Source: Pseudomonas viridiflava (lineage in GTDB: Bacteria; Pseudomonadota; Gammaproteobacteria; Pseudomonadales; Pseudomonadaceae). Taken from it: a stretch of DNA of 64,000 nt. The stretch lies in the NCBI RefSeq assembly GCF_900590885.1, contig NZ_UUON01000050.1, positions 124,001 to 188,000 of the forward strand, read 5' to 3'. Made by a program: the position numbers and the translations under genes. Under the pieces are notes generated by a model. It was not told where the DNA came from. It was given only the letters and a program-made list of their open reading frames with translations, and ran no database searches. Of this stretch, positions 59,701 through 64,000 are shown one piece after another (position 1 is the first letter of the stretch; every line of letters begins with the position of its first letter).

Positions 59701-62499
59701 CGCATCCTTGGCGACGTACGACAGCGAATCCTGACTTTTCACACCCACCAGATACGGCGCGGACGACACCAGCAGCGCACTTTGCGCCGCCACGTTACGG
59801 CCACCTTCGGCCTCGAACACCTGGGTAGCCACTTGCAGGCGATAGGTGCTGCTGGCGAAGCGTTGCAGGTTGAGGTCAAGGACGGCTTGGCCGTTATCGT
59901 CCACGGTGGTTTCGGCCAGGTCTTCGGTGCTGGCGTCTTCCAGGGAATCATTCAGGCGGAAGCGATAATCCGGGTAGCGGTCGAAGGCTGCAAGCGTCGG
60001 GCTCAGGGACATTTTCGCGGTCACGCGGCGGCCAGCTGCCGGGGCGCCGAACAGGTGCATCGCGGTGACTTTGGCTACCACCTGGTCCGGCGCAATCCAG
60101 CCCTGCACCGGCGTGTCGTGCAGGCTCAGGCTGACTTTCATGCGGTCCGGTTCAAAATCACGTACCTTGAAGCTCACGCTGCCCAGGTCGGTGCGGGTCT
60201 GCTTCTGGCCAATCAACTGCAGGGTCGCGGTGTACTCCCCGGCGGGGGCGACTTCGCTGCTGGGGAAATCAAAGGTTTCAAAGCCGCTGGCGGACAGCTT
60301 CAGCGGCTGGCGAATCACCTCCAGGCCACGCGGGTCGGTGATTTGCAGCTCCACCGGCAGGCCTTGCAGGGCACCTTTCCAGTTGCCGCTGCGCACGATC
60401 ATGCCCAGGTGCGCGGTTTCGCCGGGTCGGTACAGGCCGCGGTCGGTGAACAGGTAAGCGCTGAGGCGATCAATCGCACCGTCTTCTTCCAGACCACCTA
60501 CATCAAAGCGCGACAAATCCAGCTGCTGGGACTGGCGTGCAATCGGCAGGAACGACTGGTCATTACCGCGTGTGACCACATACATCAGTGGCGTTTTCTC
60601 GCGGCGCAGTTCATCCAGCTTGGCGAAATGCACATGGCCTTCGCCATCGGTACGGCCACTGCTGACCGGCAGACCGTTGCGGCCAATGATGTCGACTTGC
60701 GCGTCGGCGACCGGCGAACCATTACCGATGGACTGCACAAACACATCATGGCTGCCGTCGCTGGAACGCTTGGCGATGATGCCCAGGTCCGTCACCACGA
60801 TAAACCGCAGGTCGCTGGTGCTGCTGCGGTCGTACTCGAATGTTCGCGGGGCCGGGTCATCCTGGGGGCTGAGCTTGAGTACGAAAATGCCGCGTCGGCC
60901 GCCATTGGCGGTGAGGTAGTGGCTGAGGTCCACGTTGTCGTACACGGTTTTGGCCGGGTCATTGGACGACAGTGGAATGTCCAGGGACTCACGCTCGACC
61001 ATGCGATCGAAGTATTCGTTGCCGAAGTTGGGCCGGGCGAAGCTGCCGCTGCTCTGGTCCACCAGGTGTTGCAGTTGGTTGGGCAGCAGGCGGGCGATCT
61101 CCACATGGGCGCCGGGCACGCCGCGCGCCATGAAGCCCAGGCGTTTTTCGCCAGTGAGGCTGAGCAGGGCGCCGTCGGACAGGAACTGCAAAGTGCGTGG
61201 GTAGGCCGGCATGCTCAGCAGCGAGGCCGTAGGATTTTTCGCCAGATAGCCGCCGATGGCTTCCAGGTTGGCCGGCACCCGCACATACAACGCGCGACCC
61301 GCCGGGGCCTTGAATTTGAAGGCGTGCAGGGTGTTCAGCGGTTCGACGCTGGGTACGTGGGTCAGGCTGATTTTGCTGCTGCGGGCAAGCAGCGCGTCGT
61401 CGATGTCATTGCTGCTGTAAGGGCGCGAGTCATCCTGGGCTTTTTCCGGCAGCAGCCAGGCCTGGACCTTACCGGCGATGGTGTCATCGGCTACGGCGCT
61501 GGAGCTGCTGAACATCAGCACCGGCTCCGGCTCACCGCGCTGGTTATCCACAAAGCTGACGTCGGCGCCGGTAAAGGTCAGGCGATAGCGACCGGGTACG
61601 GTGACTTCGGCCACCAGCGGCGCGGTACTGGCGTTGCCGCCGTCGCGGGCCTTGATGCCTTCATCGAGCTTGGCGCTGACCGGCGTGCTTTCCAGCGGTG
61701 TGGCCAAGGCGGCGGAGCGTACATAGGCGTTGAGCTTGGTGTCGTCGAAGGTGATTTCCGGGCGATTGGGCAACTGGGCATCACGATACGCCAGGCCTTT
61801 GCCGAGGGTGACGGACACGCGTTTGCGTAGGCTTTCTTCATCCACCGGGTGGGAAAACCGGAAGGTGGCTACCAGCTGTTTCAGCGTTGGGTTGGACGGG
61901 TCTTGGTACAACTCGTTTTGCGCCAGGGTGGCACGGAACGGCTGGGTGGAAAATTGCGTGCTGTATTGGTCGAGCAGTACGCCGTCGGCCAGCAGGTTTT
62001 TCCTGGCCAGGTCGAGGGTGTAATGGGCGTCTACCGGCCAGTCTTTTTCCGGCACGAACAGCAAGGTGCGGTCATCGGACCAGCGCCAGGTGCCCGCCAC
62101 CTCGGGTTTGAGGGTGATGCCTTCGGTTACCGGTTTGCCGATGGCCGCCAATGGCGCCACGGATTCGGCAAAGCGCACCTGCAAGTTATCCACAACCGGC
62201 GGCTGCTGGGTGTAGTTGGTGAGGTTGGGCTTGTGCAGCGAATAGCTCGCCGTGTGCGGCTGCGGCAGGTTGGAATACCAGTGCCAGCCGTAATAGCCGG
62301 CGGCGACCAGCACCACCACGCCCAACACCCCGGCGCCGGCCTGGCGCGGATAAGCGCGGGCCTTGTTGCCCAGGTTCGCCACGCCACGGCCGATGGCGCG
62401 CAGCCAGAACGGCGGATGCCATTGGCCGAAAACGGCCCCCACCACGGTCATGAACGCGCCGACAATACGGCGGCTGATCGCTTTGAACGAATCGAACAT
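56695..62499 (-). CDS. Bacterial alpha-2-macroglobulin-like protein, very large, thioester-containing
   Basis: A 1,934-residue protein from ATG 62499 (ATG 62508 is possible but has a poor ribosome site). A membrane segment at residues about 52-72 (VLGVVVLVAAGYYGWHWY) anchors it, without a lipobox. MG-type domains fill the N-terminal half, and the thioester motif CTEQ lies near residue 1,460. An acidic low-complexity run (ADSSEESESEESEYVEAGDEEAE) lies near 1,830-1,850. Family YfhM-type proteins are nearer 1,650 residues. It should trap attacking proteases in the periplasm, with PbpC encoded downstream as its repair partner. Confidence 0.92.
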   Translation of the reverse strand: MFDSFKAISRRIVGAFMTVVGAVFGQWHPPFWLRAIGRGVANLGNKARAYPRQAGAGVLGVVVLVAAGYYGWHWYSNLPQPHTASYSLHKPNLTNYTQQPPVVDNLQVRFAESVAPLAAIGKPVTEGITLKPEVAGTWRWSDDRTLLFVPEKDWPVDAHYTLDLARKNLLADGVLLDQYSTQFSTQPFRATLAQNELYQDPSNPTLKQLVATFRFSHPVDEESLRKRVSVTLGKGLAYRDAQLPNRPEITFDDTKLNAYVRSAALATPLESTPVSAKLDEGIKARDGGNASTAPLVAEVTVPGRYRLTFTGADVSFVDNQRGEPEPVLMFSSSSAVADDTIAGKVQAWLLPEKAQDDSRPYSSNDIDDALLARSSKISLTHVPSVEPLNTLHAFKFKAPAGRALYVRVPANLEAIGGYLAKNPTASLLSMPAYPRTLQFLSDGALLSLTGEKRLGFMARGVPGAHVEIARLLPNQLQHLVDQSSGSFARPNFGNEYFDRMVERESLDIPLSSNDPAKTVYDNVDLSHYLTANGGRRGIFVLKLSPQDDPAPRTFEYDRSSTSDLRFIVVTDLGIIAKRSSDGSHDVFVQSIGNGSPVADAQVDIIGRNGLPVSSGRTDGEGHVHFAKLDELRREKTPLMYVVTRGNDQSFLPIARQSQQLDLSRFDVGGLEEDGAIDRLSAYLFTDRGLYRPGETAHLGMIVRSGNWKGALQGLPVELQITDPRGLEVIRQPLKLSASGFETFDFPSSEVAPAGEYTATLQLIGQKQTRTDLGSVSFKVRDFEPDRMKVSLSLHDTPVQGWIAPDQVVAKVTAMHLFGAPAAGRRVTAKMSLSPTLAAFDRYPDYRFRLNDSLEDASTEDLAETTVDDNGQAVLDLNLQRFASSTYRLQVATQVFEAEGGRNVAAQSALLVSSAPYLVGVKSQDSLSYVAKDAPRQVQWLAVAPDLTPLAVDGLTSEVVEHRYVSVLVKQSNGTYKYESRIKNISQPAAPLVMTKEGAKQALNTGTPGDYTLQLKDANGNLLNQIDYSVAGRGNTSRSLERNAELQLRLDKRSYATGDEIAISIRAPYTGAGLITIERDKVYTQQWFKADSTNSVQHIRVPAGLEGNAYVNVQFVRDMGSAEVYMSPLSYGVVPFSINLDARRMALKVEGPAKIEPGQMLDIKVNADRPGRAVIYAVDEGILQVARYQTPDPLGFFFQKRALEVGTSQILDLILPEFSRLLSGAAPGGDTEGALANHLNPFKRKHQPPVAWWSGLVDLPAGETVLHYQVPDSFNGKLHLFAVAVDSDSVGVSEANTEVRGPLVITPNVPAFVAPGDVFNVSAGVFSNLDAAADVKFEVQTSAGLVVQGDKGSTLSLQPRKEGTAEFKIKVGDTLGSADLRFVAVLPDGKRIQVAETTSIRPLSEHRVALSLGRFDSASKELKPTRELFTQLRDVQLGVAASPLVWANGLKNYLDDYGYACTEQLVSKAMPALIWGGSAPEAEQAFSSAVRMLRQRQNQAGGFGLWAANPDVAPYASLYATDFLIEAKERGLPVPEDLLVRSNAYLTDLANGPSEGLSELRNRAYASYLLSRQGILVSGALSDIRERYESYFKDSWQNDIGAAYLAASYKLLKQDRQADSLFRKVPWRSLVDKWDSDGLYYDPLVHDAEHLHLLARHFPELLNDVPAALLDKLGKRLNEQRYNSLSAALLLRALDNYGQRAQSDMTLKATAWLGDKQQQLLEMAGQPPRAAVPGNTQKLVMEKSDGPAAFYMLSEAGFDKGAKLKPITNGLEIIHEYLDLKGEPVSKVAVGDEFLVRLRLRATDRDQVQQVAVVDLLPGGVEPVYNLPPEPEADSSEESESEESEYVEAGDEEAETWQAPIGETELSTWQPEYVDVRDDRVVLYGTALRDVGTFVYRVRATNAGTFNTPPAYAEGMYETTLQGRGKVGQLEITKP

Positions 62500-62575
62500 G
62501 GTGAGCATCCCTGGCTAAGTGCGGCGTATCTTACAGCGTCTTTGATACAAAAGATGACGCAGATACGCCGCACTG

Positions 62576-63205
62576 CTAGGCGTGTTGCACAAAAGTGAGG
62601 CGCACCGCGAAACCGATCAAAAGACTGCCGAACAACCACTGTTGCACACGCTGCGCCGAGCGGTTGTGCGCCAGCCATTGGCCGAGGCGTGCGCCGGCCA
62701 GGGCGTAGCAGCAGTCGAACGCGAAACCGATGGCCACCAGAATCGCGCCCAGCACCCCAAACTGCGCCGCCACCGGCCCGGCCTGGGGGTTGATGAACTG
62801 CGGCAGCAATACCGAGCAAAACAACAGCGCCTTGGGGTTGAGCAGGTTGGTCAGCAAGCCACGTTGAAATGCCGCGCGCCAGGCATGCCGCGTTGGCGGA
62901 GTGTTTGCGGTATCGAGGGGCGGCAGCATATTCGCGCGCAGGCATTGAACACCCAGCCACAACAGATAGGCCGCGCCACCCAGGCGCACCACATCGAAGG
63001 TCCAGGGCGCGACTTTGAACAAGGTCGCCAGGCCCATGCCCGCCAGCGCTACATGGCAGGCCCGGGCGAGCCCCAGGCCGAGCGCCGTGGTCAGTGCCAG
63101 GGCTTTGCCTTGGCGCGCGCCGGTTTGCAGCAGCAGGATCATGTCCGGCCCCGGCAACAGGTAAGCCACCGACAGCGCCAGCAAAAACAACCAGAGTTCC
63201 GCCAT
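62576..63205 (-). CDS. LysE/RhtB-family amino-acid exporter
   Basis: A 209-residue membrane protein with six hydrophobic segments and the family N-terminus LSVAYLLPGPDMILLLQTGARQG. Such proteins export amino acids or homoserine lactones. It is divergent from an Lrp/AsnC regulator with 120-130 bp between them, the classic arrangement for substrate-induced export control. Confidence 0.92.
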   Translation of the reverse strand: MAELWLFLLALSVAYLLPGPDMILLLQTGARQGKALALTTALGLGLARACHVALAGMGLATLFKVAPWTFDVVRLGGAAYLLWLGVQCLRANMLPPLDTANTPPTRHAWRAAFQRGLLTNLLNPKALLFCSVLLPQFINPQAGPVAAQFGVLGAILVAIGFAFDCCYALAGARLGQWLAHNRSAQRVQQWLFGSLLIGFAVRLTFVQHA

Positions 63206-63332
63206 GTTCCACCCCCGTGATTTATAGGCCCAGTCTAGGGCGAGAGCGTGGGGCAGGTGCTTGCGTAGTCAGCCAGAAAATCGTCTAGTCTTGGCACTGT
63301 CTGCCATCGGTATCATGGAAAGCCATTCACTT

Positions 63333-63815
63333 ATGCCAAATCTTAAACTTGACGCGTTTGACCGCAAGATTCTGGACGCCCTGCAACGCGACGGCCGGCT
63401 GACCAATGTGCAACTGGCTGATGAGATCGGCTTGTCCGCCTCCCCATGCCTGCGCCGCGTGCGCCTGTTGGAAGAAGCTGGCGTGATTCGCGGTTATCAG
63501 GCCACCCTCGACCGCGACGAAGTGGGGCTGGGGATGATGGTGTTCGTGGGGGTCAAGGTGGAGCGGCACACCGACGCCGAAGCCAATGCGTTTCGCGAAG
63601 CCGTCACCGCGCTGCCGCAAGTGATCTCGGCGTTCCTGGTGTCGGGGGAATCGGATTTTCTGTTGCAGGTGGTGGTGCCGGATTTGCGCGGCTATGAACA
63701 GTTCCTCACCGGCAGCCTGCTCAAAGTGCCGGGCGTGCGGGATATTCGCAGCAACTTTGCGATCCAGACCGTGAAAACTCCAGGGGCGCTGCCGCTGGTG
63801 CATTTGCCGGGCTAG
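63333..63815 (+). CDS. Lrp/AsnC-family transcriptional regulator
   Basis: A 160-residue regulator from ATG 63333: N-terminal HTH (LDAFDRKILDALQRDGRLTN, VQLADEIGLSASPCLRRVR) and a C-terminal RAM/ligand-binding domain (LPQVISAFLVSGESDFLLQV). An upstream in-frame ATG at 63315 has a ribosome-site-like GGTATC nearby and is an alternative. It probably controls the divergent LysE-type exporter in response to an amino acid. Confidence 0.9.
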   Translation: MPNLKLDAFDRKILDALQRDGRLTNVQLADEIGLSASPCLRRVRLLEEAGVIRGYQATLDRDEVGLGMMVFVGVKVERHTDAEANAFREAVTALPQVISAFLVSGESDFLLQVVVPDLRGYEQFLTGSLLKVPGVRDIRSNFAIQTVKTPGALPLVHLPG

Positions 63816-63860
63816 GCGGTTATGCATTGCATGCCTGCGGACTCGACCAGGATTGTCCGA

Positions 63861-64000
63861 TCAACTGCGTACAAAGGCCGATAACAGGGAGTAGTCATTG
63901 ATATCCGCAGCGCGTAGCGCGTGGATGTAACGCTGGCGTACTTCGCTCGCTGCCACCAAGTTATCGCGGCCCCAGGAAAAGGGGGCGAGGCCGCATTGCC
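63861..64000 (-). CDS. C-terminal end of a Fic protein (mobile-mystery-protein-B-like), cut by the window edge
   Basis: Reading the minus strand from the right edge gives LAPFSWGRDNLVAASEVRQR and then YIHALRAADINDYSLLSAF before TGA at 63861-63863. This matches the C-terminal tail of the mobile mystery protein B branch of Fic proteins (WG-x-x-NLV, E-x-R-x-x-YI-x-ALRAAD). The catalytic motif would lie outside the window. The upstream partner gene is also not visible, so whether it is an intact toxin-like protein cannot be told. Confidence 0.75.
   Translation of the reverse strand, partial: QCGLAPFSWGRDNLVAASEVRQRYIHALRAADINDYSLLSAFVRS

Noticed and set aside
58666..61830. 1,054-codon open frame antisense to the alpha-2-macroglobulin gene
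   Set aside because: Low-complexity Arg/Gln/His-rich mirror of a clear protein; no ribosome site.

Overview
The window is a piece of a Pseudomonas chromosome, most likely of the P. fluorescens group, spanning the replication origin. Evidence: the order gyrB-recF-dnaN-dnaA-oriC-rpmH-rnpA-yidD-yidC-mnmE, then mnmG-rsmG-parA-parB-atpIBEFHAGDC-glmU-deoR-type regulator-glmS; pseudomonad parS sequences; a pseudomonad REPIN; and high-GC codon use. Product names come from recognisable motifs and gene order read by eye; no database search was run.

Positions 1-22,886 are an accessory island ending 5 bp from the gyrB stop codon. It carries a Tn7-like transposition operon (tnsA-tnsB-tnsC-tniQ, transcribed leftward from 8.4 kb) followed by a 32-codon micro-ORF, a metallophosphoesterase, an unknown gene and a TOTE-type primase-helicase that runs off the left edge. 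Between tnsA and gyrB lie about 14 kb of cargo: an unknown gene divergent from tnsA, a HAD hydrolase, a paired AAA+ ATPase and subtilisin-like protease, an MbcA/ParS-type antitoxin without toxin, the stop-interrupted remnant of a DUF1156 DNA methyltransferase, several small genes, and an AT-rich restriction-modification module (ribbon-helix-helix regulator, two SPPY-type methyltransferases, PLD-fold nuclease). Beside gyrB, two 12-bp direct repeats spaced exactly 22 bp and a terminal ACA look like the transposon end. The other end is not in the window.

Positions 22,892-42,383 hold the replication, partition and RNA-modification genes. oriC lies between dnaA and rpmH, with DnaA boxes and an AT-rich stretch. 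A second, looser DnaA-box cluster lies upstream of mnmG. Two parS sites lie inside recF. A sigma factor/anti-sigma/TonB receptor iron-signalling set, headed by a Fur-box-like palindrome, sits between mnmE and mnmG.

Positions 42,532-49,700 are the complete F1Fo ATP synthase operon, with hairpins in four of its intergenic gaps and a strong terminator at the end. Next come glmU, a REPIN, a DeoR-family regulator and glmS (UDP-GlcNAc synthesis). The classical Tn7 site after glmS is empty. The right end carries a small unknown gene, pbpC and a very large alpha-2-macroglobulin gene (periplasmic protection and repair pair), a LysE-type exporter, a divergent Lrp/AsnC regulator, and the C-terminus of a Fic protein cut by the window edge.

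Consensus DnaA boxes are strikingly frequent from dnaA rightward (23 exact matches seen by eye between 29.1 and 62.2 kb, many inside genes), and none was seen left of 29.1 kb.
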